DNA from: Halobacteriovoraceae bacterium
GTDB taxonomy: Bacteria; Bdellovibrionota; Bacteriovoracia; Bacteriovoracales; Bacteriovoracaceae
Reading direction: 5' to 3'
Assembly: GCA_002712005.1 (NCBI GenBank)
Contig: PASP01000015.1
Coordinates: forward strand, 62,001 to 126,000
DNA: 64,000 nt
Shown one piece after another: positions 54,049-63,681 of this stretch. The position numbers and the translations under genes were made by a program. Under the pieces are notes generated by a model, which was given only the letters and a program-made list of their open reading frames with translations, ran no database searches and was not told the origin of the DNA. The first letter of the stretch is position 1, and every line of letters starts with the position of its first letter.

Positions 54049-54542
54049 TGGAGATGGCGAAAGGCTTCGTATCCCGCAGTCGTAACGACACTGGCAAGGT
54101 TTAGGCTTCTTATATGAGTTCGGTCCATAGGAAGGTGATAGGTTTGGGCTTTGTATTTCTCTAGAAAATCATCGCCAAGCCCAGTGCTTTCTTTTCCAAA
54201 TATGAGAGCGCAGTTTTCTTGGTAGGGAGCTTGATAATAAACTTGAGACTCTTCTTTATAGGACTTGGCCGAGAAGAAGATCTTTTGGGAAGGATTCACT
54301 TTTTCGAGGAATTCTTCAAAATGGGAATATTCAAAAAGTTTTATATGTTGCCAATAATCTAACCCTGCCCTGCGGACGGCCTTTTCATTAATATCAAAAC
54401 CTAGAGGATGGATTAAGTGAAGGTGAGCTCCAAGAGCGAGACATGTTCTTCCGATACTTCCTGTATTACCTGGTATCTCAGGTTCAACTAAGACAATATG
54501 AAAAAGGGGATGCTGAGCATCCCCTTGGTGTTTGATTGTCAT
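54042..54542 (-). CDS. trmL: tRNA (cytidine/uridine-34 2'-O)-methyltransferase
   Basis: The 166-residue SPOUT-fold protein methylates the wobble ribose of certain tRNA-Leu species. Conserved parts are HIVLVEPEIPGNTGSIGRTC, HLIHPLGF, ALIFGKESTGLGDDFL and IPM-like MDRTHIRSLNLASVV, the knot and SAM-binding signature of TrmL/CspR. The N-terminus has about 10 extra residues. The start directly abuts the pepA stop (TAAATG), so the two are coupled. The end overlaps a terminator of the opposite strand. Confidence 0.95.
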   Translation of the reverse strand: MTIKHQGDAQHPLFHIVLVEPEIPGNTGSIGRTCLALGAHLHLIHPLGFDINEKAVRRAGLDYWQHIKLFEYSHFEEFLEKVNPSQKIFFSAKSYKEESQVYYQAPYQENCALIFGKESTGLGDDFLEKYKAQTYHLPMDRTHIRSLNLASVVTTAGYEAFRHLQK

Positions 54543-56057
54543 TTACTTTTGTGAACGCATGAACTCTACAAGAGTTCTTACCATTACACCTGAAGCACCT
54601 TTAGGAGGACAGTAAGGTAAGTGAGCTTGTGAATCTCCACAACCTGCAATATCGAGGTGGGCCCAAGCGATACCTTCTCCTACAAAGTTTTCTAAAAATG
54701 CAGCAGCTTTAGGAGTTCCTGCAAAGCGGTTGCTACCGATATTCTTAAGATCAGCAATATTGGATTTCATATCATCACGCCATTCTTGCATAATAGGAAG
54801 TTCCCAGATGTACTCATCAACATTACCAGCTGCTTTCTTAAGAGAATTTTTAAGCTTGTCATCATTACCCATAAGTCCGCAAACTTCAGTTCCAAGAGCT
54901 ACTAAACAAGCACCGGTAAGGGTAGCCGAATCAATAATAACGTCTGGCTTGTGGTTTGAAGCGTAAGTAAGAACATCACCCATAACAAGACGTCCTTCTG
55001 CATCAGTATTAAGAATTTCTACTGTTTTTCCATTCATCGCAGTAACGATAGAGTCAGGCATGGTAGCTAAAGAATTAACTGCATTATCCGTCATTCCAAG
55101 AAAACAAGAAACTTTAACTGGAAGTCCTAAAAGGGCAGCGGCTCTAAAAGCACCATATACAGTAGCAGATCCGGCCATATCAAACTTCATATTAACCATT
55201 GATCCACCTGGTTTTAGCGAGTATCCACCAGTATCAAAAGTAAGACCCTTACCAACAAAAGCAATATGCTTAGTGTTCTTAGTTACTTTACTTGGAGTAT
55301 AAGTCAAGTGAACAAGTTGAGGCTCATAAGCAGAACCGGCATTAACACTTAGAAACATACCCATTTTATGCTTTTTAAGATCGGCTTTACCAAGAACTTT
55401 GGCCTTAACCCCTTTGATTCCTTTAACATCTTTGAGAACTTCTTTTGCATAAGATTCAGAGTTAAGAATATTAGGTGGCTCATTAACAAAATTTCTTGCA
55501 ACATTAACAGACTCTGTAATTTTCTGAGCTTCATCGATCGCATTCTGAATTTTCTTAGCTGCAGTTTTCTTTTCTTTAGAATCAAAGTTTACTTTCTTTA
55601 ATTTTGCTTGTTTTTTATTAGAAAGATACTTGTCAAAGAAATAGGTCGTAAGCTCTAAGGCTTCAGTTAAAATAGAAGCAGTATTTTCAAGACCACCTTT
55701 GGCCATCATTGTATCTAATTGGAAAGAGGCAGAAGTGTGTGAATCTTTGATCGCCTTCACTACATTGGCAAAAGTTTTTCTAGCGTCTTCATTACCAAGA
55801 GCTTTCTTTTCTCCAAGTCCAAACGCTAGGTAACGAGTTCCTTCAAAATCGAAGAAGAATTGAGCACCTTTGTCTCCATTGAAAGATGAAGCGCTTTTAA
55901 GGCCGCTAAAATAGTCTTTAACTTCTTTTGGCCAATTGGTTAGAGAAGCAGCTTTAACTTCTTTTTTACCTTTCTTTTCCGTTGTAGCAAAAGATCCTAG
56001 TACAACGAGCTCTGAGCTTGTTGCTTCTTTTGAATTGAGGTTGAGTTTGATTTCCAT
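54543..56057 (-). CDS. pepA: Leucyl aminopeptidase, M17 family
   Basis: The 504-residue enzyme removes N-terminal amino acids from peptides with two metal ions. The signature NTDAEGRLVMGD and metal-site parts VGKGLTFDTGGYSLKPGG and FDMAGSATVYG are present, with MTDNAVNSLATMPDSIV between. The N-terminal macro-like domain is at about 1-165. No signal peptide: cytoplasmic, though E. coli PepA also binds DNA. AAGGGAG precedes the ATG. trmL follows with no gap. For a predator, prey-peptide breakdown is a plausible use. Confidence 0.96.
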   Translation of the reverse strand: MEIKLNLNSKEATSSELVVLGSFATTEKKGKKEVKAASLTNWPKEVKDYFSGLKSASSFNGDKGAQFFFDFEGTRYLAFGLGEKKALGNEDARKTFANVVKAIKDSHTSASFQLDTMMAKGGLENTASILTEALELTTYFFDKYLSNKKQAKLKKVNFDSKEKKTAAKKIQNAIDEAQKITESVNVARNFVNEPPNILNSESYAKEVLKDVKGIKGVKAKVLGKADLKKHKMGMFLSVNAGSAYEPQLVHLTYTPSKVTKNTKHIAFVGKGLTFDTGGYSLKPGGSMVNMKFDMAGSATVYGAFRAAALLGLPVKVSCFLGMTDNAVNSLATMPDSIVTAMNGKTVEILNTDAEGRLVMGDVLTYASNHKPDVIIDSATLTGACLVALGTEVCGLMGNDDKLKNSLKKAAGNVDEYIWELPIMQEWRDDMKSNIADLKNIGSNRFAGTPKAAAFLENFVGEGIAWAHLDIAGCGDSQAHLPYCPPKGASGVMVRTLVEFMRSQK

Positions 56058-56277
56058 GAATTTCTCCCTTCTTTATATAAGTTTCGAAAAATCGAATTAG
56101 ATAATGAGATGTGTCACAATAGATTATAATAATGGTCTTTCTAGCATGAATAAGTCTGCTATGTCTAAATTGATCACTAAGACAAAATGGCCTTATTCGC
56201 ACGTATATTCTTTTTCCTTTAAATCTATTACAATGTCCTATGCGTTTAAAGTGAAATAAAAAGAGGAAAGAAAGACC

Positions 56278-57471
56278 ATGTTGAGGAGAGTCCTCCCATT
56301 GACCATTGTTCAGAGGTATTTAGGAGCCCATTTTATAGCTCCTTTTGTCTTTTCGACCTTATTCTTTGTTGTCTTCCTTCTGACGTTTCAAATGTTTCGT
56401 ATCATTCGGATTGTTACTTCGAAGGGCGTCGACATAATCACGGTTTTTGAATTAATGGGTCATATTGCAGTGTCCTTTCTTCCAATGGCGATTCCTTTGT
56501 CGGCCCTATTTGCCATGATATTCACCTTAAATAAGCTCTCGGAAGACTCAGAAATCGTTGCTATGAGATCCTTTGGCCTTAAGAAAAGTAGGCTCATTCT
56601 TCCTTTCATCTTCCTCTCCTTATTAATTGCTGCAATGATTTTTGTTTTGAATCGAAATCTCATCCCTCATTCAAAAACAATGTTTAAAAATACGATCATT
56701 CAGCTTACCTCAAGAGGAAATATGACGGACATAAAGTCTGGTCAATTCTTCACTGAAATTCCAAATATTACTCTTTTCGCAGAGAATGTAGATGAAGGTG
56801 GTGTGAAACTAAACGAAGTCTTTATTCTCCAGAAAAAAGATATAGGGGAACATATTATCTTTGCCAAAAGAGGGGCGTTAATTAAACAGTCTCTTGGAGA
56901 ATTGAGAACTCCTGGTATGCGGCTGCATTTAGAAGAAGGAAATATAGTTAAATTTTCGAAGGGAGAGGAGACTGAAAAAATCTTATTTCAAGAATATGAT
57001 TTTCCAGTCATTTCTGGAGGGGGTTTACCTGGTTTTGTAACCAAAGATTCAATGCGTTCTAATGCTGAGTTAAAGGCCGTGATCAATGAAAGAAGAGCAG
57101 AAATTAATAAATTAGAAGCACTTAAGGCCAAGGGAAAGATTAGTCCCGAGCAAGAGAATGATTTAAATGATATAAAGAAGTATTTACCTAAGTCAGAAAT
57201 TGAGTTTTGGACTCGTTACAATACACCCATTCAGGTGATTCTTTTTATGTTCCTTGGATTTAGTCTAGGAATTAAGAGAGGACGAGGAAAGACTAAGAGC
57301 TCAGGTTCTCTAGGAATGATTTTTCTAATTAGCTACTATGTACTTTTCTTTGGTGGAGTGAGCTTAGCGCGAAAAGGAACCGCTCCCGCTTATATCGTAG
57401 TATTCTTGCCAACCTTCATTACTTTTATTTTAGGAGCACGCTTCTATCAGAAATTAGATTGGCAATCTTAA
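56278..57471 (+). CDS. LptF/LptG-family LPS export permease
   Basis: The 397-residue protein matches the YjgP/YjgQ permeases that, with LptB, extract LPS from the inner membrane. Three N-terminal spans (VQRYLGAHFIAPFVFSTLFF; MGHIAVSFLPMAIPLSALFA), a large periplasmic beta domain (about 120-270) and three C-terminal spans fit. The cytoplasmic coupling segment is LNKLSEDSEIVAMRSFGLKK. LptF and LptG cannot be told apart safely; no second copy is in this window, and LptG pairs with LptF elsewhere. A GAGGAAAG site precedes the ATG. It ends 12 bp from a convergent gene. Confidence 0.9.
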   Translation: MLRRVLPLTIVQRYLGAHFIAPFVFSTLFFVVFLLTFQMFRIIRIVTSKGVDIITVFELMGHIAVSFLPMAIPLSALFAMIFTLNKLSEDSEIVAMRSFGLKKSRLILPFIFLSLLIAAMIFVLNRNLIPHSKTMFKNTIIQLTSRGNMTDIKSGQFFTEIPNITLFAENVDEGGVKLNEVFILQKKDIGEHIIFAKRGALIKQSLGELRTPGMRLHLEEGNIVKFSKGEETEKILFQEYDFPVISGGGLPGFVTKDSMRSNAELKAVINERRAEINKLEALKAKGKISPEQENDLNDIKKYLPKSEIEFWTRYNTPIQVILFMFLGFSLGIKRGRGKTKSSGSLGMIFLISYYVLFFGGVSLARKGTAPAYIVVFLPTFITFILGARFYQKLDWQS

Positions 57472-57483
57472 TGAGATTCCTAT

Positions 57484-58986
57484 TTACTGGGGATTCTCTT
57501 CTAAATACTCTTCACTTGTGATTACTGAGCCATCTTTCTTGTAGATAAAGAGAGGTGTTACAAAATTACTTGATTGCTCTTGGGGAAAGATAAGGCTTTT
57601 TACCCCAGAGGAGGAAGAGACTTTTAAGGGCTTATTATTGAGAAAGATATTTACAGCCCCTAAGTTACCAATAAACACTCGAGTCAACTTTCCTCTAATA
57701 AGAATTGATCTTCCTTCTTTAAGTACAAATTTACGAATTTCTTCATCATCACTTTTATAAGTGAGCCAAGAATCACCTTGAGAAGCGGTAATAAAGACAG
57801 AGTAGATTCCTTCAGCAGGGTTCACTCTAAATCGAGAAGGGAGAAGTTCGTTAATTCTGTCTTGAGACATATCCTCGTCAAAGCTGTATAGGGTACGGGC
57901 CATTTTGTAGAAGTTTTGTTTTTCTTCGGCTTCTTCTTTTTGTTCTTCATTTTGTGTTGAGTCAGCTTCTTTCTTTTCCGTTTTGACGGTCTTTGTTGAA
58001 GTAGGAGCTGGTTCTTCTTCGGCGTTATTTTCTTTTGTTTCCGTCGATAGGCTTTGGTTTTCATCATCCTCTGAAACACTGGGCGTCGCCTCAGGTAATT
58101 CTTCTTGGAGGGGAGTTTCTGCTGTTAAAGTTTGAGGTGTGATTTCAGTATTTTCTTTTTCAATAGTTTCATTTTCTTGGATGGATGTTTTTTCTTCTAC
58201 TGCTGATTCATTGGTTTCCGATGAATCTCCTAAACTCATCCAGATCGTTACTGCGAGTACAATAACAATAAGAACTCCAATGACACCAGCTGCGATTTTA
58301 GCAATAGGTAGGGGAGCACTTACTGTAGGAGCATTCTGTGCTTGTGGAATGACGATCTCTTGAGGTCCTTGGTCTTTTCCAAATTTTTCATAAGTATAGT
58401 CAAGAAGCTTTAGAGCTTCACTTGTATTAAGGTTCAGAAGTTTTGCATAGCTCTTAACATATCCAGTGACATAGGCTTTGTCCGGAAGAGCTTCAAGGTT
58501 ATCAGATTCTAAATTCTCTAAATTAGTAAGACTGATCTTTGTTGATTGACCTACGTTCTTAAGCTGAATTCCCAGTCTTTCTCTTTCATTTTTCAAGTGA
58601 GGACCAATCGTATGTCCTGGAATAGATTCTTCTGTTTGCGGCTCAAAAGATACTTGTTCTTGTGTTGAGGCAGACTCTTGATAGTTAGGCATGCTTTCTT
58701 CTGTAGCTTGGTGGGATTGCTCAACTACAGGAGAAGCCTCCGGTGAATCGTCGACATTTGATAAGTTAGACGAGTCATTCATCTCAACCTTGGGGTTGTT
58801 AGCTTCATGAGATTCTTTAGAGTTATTTAAATTCTCATTGGGATTATTTTGAGTTTCCATATCACTATTCCATTCACTTTCTTCACCCATAATCTTTTGG
58901 GATTCAGGAACATCTGCAAGAAAGTCGGATTGTTCGTTATTATTTTGATTATGTTTTCTTTTTTGATTTTTTCTTTTCTTTGCCAT
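57484..58986 (-). CDS. RodZ-like membrane protein with helix-turn-helix
   Basis: The 500-residue protein has the RodZ plan: a helix-turn-helix of the HTH_25 type (about 127-200, IGPHLKNERERLGIQLKN), one membrane span (about 229-251), an acidic low-complexity linker (about 260-350) and a periplasmic DUF4115-like beta domain (about 385-480, IYSVFITASQGDSWLTY). RodZ links the MreB cytoskeleton to the wall machinery and keeps rod shape. Two features differ: an extra 125-residue Asn/Glu/Ser-rich N-terminus and the long linker. It follows a TPR lipoprotein gene by 16 bp, making one operon. Confidence 0.88.
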   Translation of the reverse strand: MAKKRKNQKRKHNQNNNEQSDFLADVPESQKIMGEESEWNSDMETQNNPNENLNNSKESHEANNPKVEMNDSSNLSNVDDSPEASPVVEQSHQATEESMPNYQESASTQEQVSFEPQTEESIPGHTIGPHLKNERERLGIQLKNVGQSTKISLTNLENLESDNLEALPDKAYVTGYVKSYAKLLNLNTSEALKLLDYTYEKFGKDQGPQEIVIPQAQNAPTVSAPLPIAKIAAGVIGVLIVIVLAVTIWMSLGDSSETNESAVEEKTSIQENETIEKENTEITPQTLTAETPLQEELPEATPSVSEDDENQSLSTETKENNAEEEPAPTSTKTVKTEKKEADSTQNEEQKEEAEEKQNFYKMARTLYSFDEDMSQDRINELLPSRFRVNPAEGIYSVFITASQGDSWLTYKSDDEEIRKFVLKEGRSILIRGKLTRVFIGNLGAVNIFLNNKPLKVSSSSGVKSLIFPQEQSSNFVTPLFIYKKDGSVITSEEYLEENPQ

Positions 58987-59002
58987 CGTATTTACGCCGT
59001 TA

Positions 59003-59929
59003 TTAAAATTGTAGGGCTTTTACAGGTTTAGGGGACCTTTCTTTATCATGTGCTGGTTCAAATGCTGGTCCATTATGTTGATTAAGAGAGGGAGTACCTC
59101 TTCTCATTTTTGATTCCAGAATTTTTCTTTGATTTTTACGATAGCTATTTACGCTAAGAGTTTTAATCTTACGGTTGGCCAGTATCGCTTCTTTACTCGT
59201 AGGAAACTTTTCTATAATTTCTTTGAACTTTAAAAGAGCTTTGGCATCTTCTCCTAAATTAAATAGAGAGACAGCTTCTTGATAATAGGGAGCCGGGTTA
59301 TTACCACAAGATCCCATATAAGCATTTTGAAAATATGTTGAGGCTTGGTGGTAATTATGTGATTGATAAGCTTGAAGGCCAAGCTCATACTGAGCTGGAC
59401 AATAGGTTTTATTCAATTCCACTGCCTTTCTAAAAAAAGCTGTAGCTTGATTAATTTTATTCTTTCTCTTCGCGAGTAATCCTAAATTATAATAAACTCT
59501 AAATTGTTTGGCATACTCTAGATCCTTGAGAACTACACGATAAAGCTTTTCTGCTTTCTCATATTCACCCTTATCAAAATAAACGGATGCGAGATTATTT
59601 TTGGCGTCACTATTTTTTTCATCTAGATCAATAGATTCATTGAGGTGATGAATGGCTTTTTTGTAATCACCTTTGAAAAAGTACGCCATCCCTAGATTAT
59701 TATGAAAGCGGCTATCATCATCGATTATAGAGACGGCCTTTTTAAGATTAGTTAAGGCCTTAGTGTAATCTTTAGCAACTAAGGCATTAGTGCCGTAGTC
59801 ATAATATAATTCAGCCTTCTTTTCTGTATTTGACTTTTGTTTAAGTTGTCCTGGAGCTCGAGTTGCACAACTTGCGAGTAAAGAAAGGAGCATCGCAAAA
59901 ATAAATAAATTCTTCTTGGAGCTAATCAT
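59003..59929 (-). CDS. TPR-repeat lipoprotein
   Basis: The 308-residue protein has a lipoprotein signal (AMLLSLLASC, Cys21). Six to seven tetratricopeptide repeats span about 35-250, for example DSRFHNNLGMAYFFKGDYKK and NSDAKNNLASVYFDKGEYEK. The C-terminus is basic (KIKTLSVNSYRKNQRKILES) and Pro-rich. The plan recalls PilF/PilW, the type IV pilus pilotin, and other TPR lipoproteins of the outer membrane. It precedes the RodZ-like gene by 16 bp, so a shared envelope role is likely; which partner it holds is unknown. Confidence 0.9.
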   Translation of the reverse strand: MISSKKNLFIFAMLLSLLASCATRAPGQLKQKSNTEKKAELYYDYGTNALVAKDYTKALTNLKKAVSIIDDDSRFHNNLGMAYFFKGDYKKAIHHLNESIDLDEKNSDAKNNLASVYFDKGEYEKAEKLYRVVLKDLEYAKQFRVYYNLGLLAKRKNKINQATAFFRKAVELNKTYCPAQYELGLQAYQSHNYHQASTYFQNAYMGSCGNNPAPYYQEAVSLFNLGEDAKALLKFKEIIEKFPTSKEAILANRKIKTLSVNSYRKNQRKILESKMRRGTPSLNQHNGPAFEPAHDKERSPKPVKALQF

Positions 59930-60058
59930 GTAATCTTCCTTGACTGGAGTTGTCGGTTTTTAGCGTATGATTAATTTTTATGCACCTCTTAAATTGTAAG
60001 GAAAGCTGCGCTTATAATCAACTCGAATACTGCGGAATAAGGAGGTTTATTGAGTTTT

Positions 60059-61225
60059 TTAGGCTTTTTTCAAGTGCACAAAACTCTCTAAATGATGCGT
60101 TGAAGGAAAGAGGTCGAGAAACTCTATCGAGTCGATTTTCCAACCTTGATTAAGTAGGGGAGTAATATCTCTAATTTGGGTATTTGGATTACAAGAAAGA
60201 TAGCTTATTTTCTCTGGAGACAGCTGATCTACAAATTCATTGAGATTCTTTAAACCACTACGAGGTGGATCAATGATTAGCCATTGAATCGGAATATCGC
60301 GACTAAAATTCTGTCCTAAATAATCAGTTAGCTGGTCAAGTGCATCGGAATCGTAAAGATTTTGGGAAAGAAACTTTTGATGATTTTGCTCGAGCCTTGG
60401 TGAGGTATAATAGTCAACTACTACAGTGGGTGCCCCTAAGCTCCTACTAAGATTTCCATCACCTCCAAAGAGGTCGAGGATAAGTCCATTGGCGAGGTTC
60501 TTTAAACCCGAGTGAAGAAAGAAATGATCAATGGAATCAATAATTTTTTGATTCATCTCTTGAAAAACCTGAGTAAAGCCAGCGTGAGCATATCTCTGGT
60601 TAACTGCCATACTTACTTGATACTCTTTTTCTTCGTAGATTTTATGATCACATTCCGTGAGATAAAGTTCAATATGGCCACGATTAGGTTGATCTTGAAC
60701 GTATTGAACCCATGAGTCATTTTCATAGAGCTTACCCATTCGTTCTTGAATTTGAGGATGGGGCAGCTGACACTGGGGAACAGGGAGAATTTCGTTATCT
60801 TTGATGAAGCCTAGGCGCATTTGCCTCTTGTCGTAGTGAAGTTGTATACGATTGCGATAAATGAGTCTTCTTGGGGCTTTCGTAAAGACGATATCTGAGG
60901 GATCAAAATATTTTCTAAATAAAAAGCTATAACTCTCTTTTTTTAACTCACACTCTTTTTCATAAGTTGTGTGTAAGAAAGCGCAGCTTGGACACTGGTT
61001 AAAGTGAATACAAGGAGGATCAATTCGATCAGGTGATTTCGTTGTGACCGACTCTAGCTTTGCAAATTGAACCTTTTTCCCTTTTTTGGCGATGACTTCA
61101 GCCGTTCCTTTCTCTCCTGGGAGAGTCTTGGGGATAAAGTTAACCTTTTCATTTGCAGGGTCAAAAGAGACCCCTTGCCCAAGGCCATCTACTCTTTCAA
61201 TAGAAAAAGGAATGATATGTTTCAT
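60059..61225 (-). CDS. Class I RNA m5U methyltransferase, TrmA/RlmD family
   Basis: The 388-residue protein has an N-terminal TRAM-like domain (about 1-60), an iron-sulfur-type Cys cluster (DPPCIHFNQCPSCAFLHTTY and a later Cys) and the methyltransferase domain with SAM motif LILDLFGGDGNLSRSLG, DPPRSGL and the catalytic Cys in LSCNPNTQIRDI. Family members convert a uridine to 5-methyluridine in 23S rRNA or tRNA; the target cannot be picked. It stands alone, divergent from the potassium-transporter gene 61 bp away. Confidence 0.92.
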   Translation of the reverse strand: MKHIIPFSIERVDGLGQGVSFDPANEKVNFIPKTLPGEKGTAEVIAKKGKKVQFAKLESVTTKSPDRIDPPCIHFNQCPSCAFLHTTYEKECELKKESYSFLFRKYFDPSDIVFTKAPRRLIYRNRIQLHYDKRQMRLGFIKDNEILPVPQCQLPHPQIQERMGKLYENDSWVQYVQDQPNRGHIELYLTECDHKIYEEKEYQVSMAVNQRYAHAGFTQVFQEMNQKIIDSIDHFFLHSGLKNLANGLILDLFGGDGNLSRSLGAPTVVVDYYTSPRLEQNHQKFLSQNLYDSDALDQLTDYLGQNFSRDIPIQWLIIDPPRSGLKNLNEFVDQLSPEKISYLSCNPNTQIRDITPLLNQGWKIDSIEFLDLFPSTHHLESFVHLKKA

Positions 61226-61286
61226 AGTGATTCTCTAAATTATTTCTTAAAATCAAGACCAGAAATAAGTATACCAAAGCTATCTA

Positions 61287-63044
61287 ATGGATGGGAATTG
61301 GTTTACCATAGAAGCAATGAATACCCTATGGCAAAAAATACCTTTTTTACTTGAGCTCTTCATCAATGGAACCTTCATCCTATTTTATTCTCTAAGGTCC
61401 ATGGATAAGATTCCAATGAAGTGGAGTCCAGAGCTTGTTGAAAATATCATCTTCTATGGTGCTCGCGCTGTTCCTGTTGTCATCATTATCCATCTTATCG
61501 TCCAATTTACCTATTCTAAGAGCATCGAATACTTTTTTAGGAAGTATATTTTCTCTTTAACGATCTTTGTCCCCCTTGTTATTACTTGGGGAGATGATGT
61601 CTTTGCATGGTGGCTTTCAAGTGCACACCTCTTAAGTTCTGTGCTTTCGGTTTATGATGATGATTCAAAATTAGAAGAAAAATCCAATCGTTTAAAAAAG
61701 GGTGTTTTTGATAACTTTAAGCTGAAGCCCGCTCAGTTGGTTATCCTTTCCTTTTCAGCGGTAATACTATTTGGAACTTTCTTTCTCATGCTTCCTTTTG
61801 CCTCTCAAAATAGCGAAAGCATGGGGTTTATTGACGCATTATTTATGGCTACATCTGCAACCTGTGTGACCGGGTTGTCGACTAAATCCCTTGCTTCAGA
61901 ATTTACTCTCTTTGGTCAAATTGTCATTCTTGTTCTTATTCAGATTGGTGGTTTATCGATTATGACTCTCTACTCCTCGATGACGATTTTACTTGGTCGC
62001 TCTTTGGGAATGAAAGATAGGGTGATTATGCAGGACTTATTAGATGTATCTTCTTTGGAAGATCTCTTTGTGATGATCATTGATATTGTTAAGTATACTT
62101 TTATTATCGAATTATGGGGGGCAATCGTTTTAACCATTGCTTTTACATTTGAAGGTTTTGAATTTGGGCAAGCCCTTTACTACGGCTTTTTCCATTCTAT
62201 TTCTGCTTTTTGTAATGCAGGTTTTGCTCTCTTTGATACATCATTAGAATCCTATGCCGTAAATCCTTTGATTACTGGAACCATAATGATCCTGATTACA
62301 CTAGGTGGTTTGGGTTTTGTTGTATTAAAAGAACTCAAAGAGATTGTTACAACTGGTAAAAAACTCGTGCGTCTTGGACTTCATGCAAAGATTGTTCTTG
62401 TTACATCTATGGTTCTGACGATTGTTGGTGCTGTTTTTATTTTCTTTGGGGAATTTCTCCATGCACTAGATAATTATACTCTTTTTGAAAAAATACAGGT
62501 CGCACTTTTTCAAAGTGTAACTTTAAGGACAGCCGGTTTTAATTCAATTCCTCTAACTGGTCTTCATACTTATACCTTGTATGCAATGACTCTTTTTATG
62601 TTTATTGGAGGCTCTCCTGGTTCAACAGCAGGTGGTGTGAAGACTACAACCTTGGCCATTTTAGTTCAATCGATTACTTCCACCCTAAAAGGTGAAAAGA
62701 GAGTTACAATTTTAGATCGAACTATTCCTGCGCCAATCGTTGTTAGAGTTATTGCTCTCATGTTTATTTCGATCATAATCACTTCTACCTTTATCCTTAT
62801 TTTAATGAAGTTTGAGCCCAATCAATCCTTCTTGGCCATCTTCTTCGAAGTGATTTCAGCATCCGGAACGGTGGGACTATCTCTAGGAATCACTCCATTT
62901 CTCACTGTTGCTGGGAAAATAGGAATCGCAATTCTTATGTTTATTGGAAGAATTGGTCCTCTAACTCTTATCCTAGGAATTGGTCAACAAGACTCATCTA
63001 AAGGATCTCATGAATATCCTGATGGTCGAATTATGATTGGTTAG
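61287..63044 (+). CDS. Potassium uptake protein, TrkH/KtrB family
   Basis: The 585-residue membrane protein has four pore repeats with selectivity-filter-like turns: ATCVTGLSTKSL, AFCNAGFALFDTS, TLRTAGFNSIPL and ASGTVGLSLGITPF. It moves K+ (often with Na+) and matches KtrB more than TrkH because the filters lack the TrkH insertions. An N-terminal extension of about 110 residues with three extra spans precedes the KtrB core. The ATG at 61287 is taken; ATG at 61317 is also possible, and neither has a clear ribosome site. No KtrA/TrkA regulator gene lies next to it here. Confidence 0.92.
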   Translation: MDGNWFTIEAMNTLWQKIPFLLELFINGTFILFYSLRSMDKIPMKWSPELVENIIFYGARAVPVVIIIHLIVQFTYSKSIEYFFRKYIFSLTIFVPLVITWGDDVFAWWLSSAHLLSSVLSVYDDDSKLEEKSNRLKKGVFDNFKLKPAQLVILSFSAVILFGTFFLMLPFASQNSESMGFIDALFMATSATCVTGLSTKSLASEFTLFGQIVILVLIQIGGLSIMTLYSSMTILLGRSLGMKDRVIMQDLLDVSSLEDLFVMIIDIVKYTFIIELWGAIVLTIAFTFEGFEFGQALYYGFFHSISAFCNAGFALFDTSLESYAVNPLITGTIMILITLGGLGFVVLKELKEIVTTGKKLVRLGLHAKIVLVTSMVLTIVGAVFIFFGEFLHALDNYTLFEKIQVALFQSVTLRTAGFNSIPLTGLHTYTLYAMTLFMFIGGSPGSTAGGVKTTTLAILVQSITSTLKGEKRVTILDRTIPAPIVVRVIALMFISIIITSTFILILMKFEPNQSFLAIFFEVISASGTVGLSLGITPFLTVAGKIGIAILMFIGRIGPLTLILGIGQQDSSKGSHEYPDGRIMIG

Positions 63045-63063
63045 AAATAAAGATTAAATAAAG

Positions 63064-63681
63064 ATGAATAAGAAGATGAATAAGAAGATTCAAACTGCTG
63101 TAGTCGGTACTTGGATTCTACTTATTTCCCTTGTTTTGGGGAGTATTCACTCATGGCACTTTGCTGATTATAGCCCAAAGAAAAGCTCTTTTATGGATTT
63201 TAAAGATGCCGTAGAAGAAACCGAGAATTTTGGAGTCATTCATTTTCTTACGCCAGCTTGCAGCTGTTCTACAGAGATTTTCAATCGCTTAATAAGACGA
63301 GGCCCATTGAAAGCAGAATATGCCAAAGAAAGTGTCGTCGTTATCGATGACAATCAACAGGAATTTTCAAAAAATCTATTAAAGAAAGGATTTCGAGCTC
63401 AAAAGTTTTCTTCCCAAGAAATACAGAAGAAATTTAATTCAAGTATTAAAGGTGTTCCTCTTCTTATGATTTATGATCACACTAAAACAATACAATATAT
63501 TGGAGGATATTCGCAAAACTTGATAAATCCTTTGGTTCAAATCAATATAATGAATTTCATAGAAAAAATTAAAAAGGGACAGGAACTAGAGTCTTTACCG
63601 GTAAGAGGCTGTAGTGTCAGTAAGGAATATCAAAAGATTTTGGATCCACTAGGCTTAAAATACAAAGAGGATAAAGTATGA
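63064..63681 (+). CDS. Membrane-anchored thioredoxin-fold protein
   Basis: The 205-residue protein has an N-terminal anchor or signal (AVVGTWILLISLVLGSI), then a thioredoxin-like domain: FLTPACSCSTEIFNRL has a CxC pair where thioredoxins have CxxC, and IKGVPLLMIYD holds the cis-Pro turn. The reducing or isomerase activity would be periplasmic. It lies 19 bp after the potassium-transporter gene and shares an ATGA overlap with the next gene, so it probably belongs to that operon. The role is not known; the unusual CxC suggests isomerase or metal-handling function. Confidence 0.8.
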   Translation: MNKKMNKKIQTAVVGTWILLISLVLGSIHSWHFADYSPKKSSFMDFKDAVEETENFGVIHFLTPACSCSTEIFNRLIRRGPLKAEYAKESVVVIDDNQQEFSKNLLKKGFRAQKFSSQEIQKKFNSSIKGVPLLMIYDHTKTIQYIGGYSQNLINPLVQINIMNFIEKIKKGQELESLPVRGCSVSKEYQKILDPLGLKYKEDKV

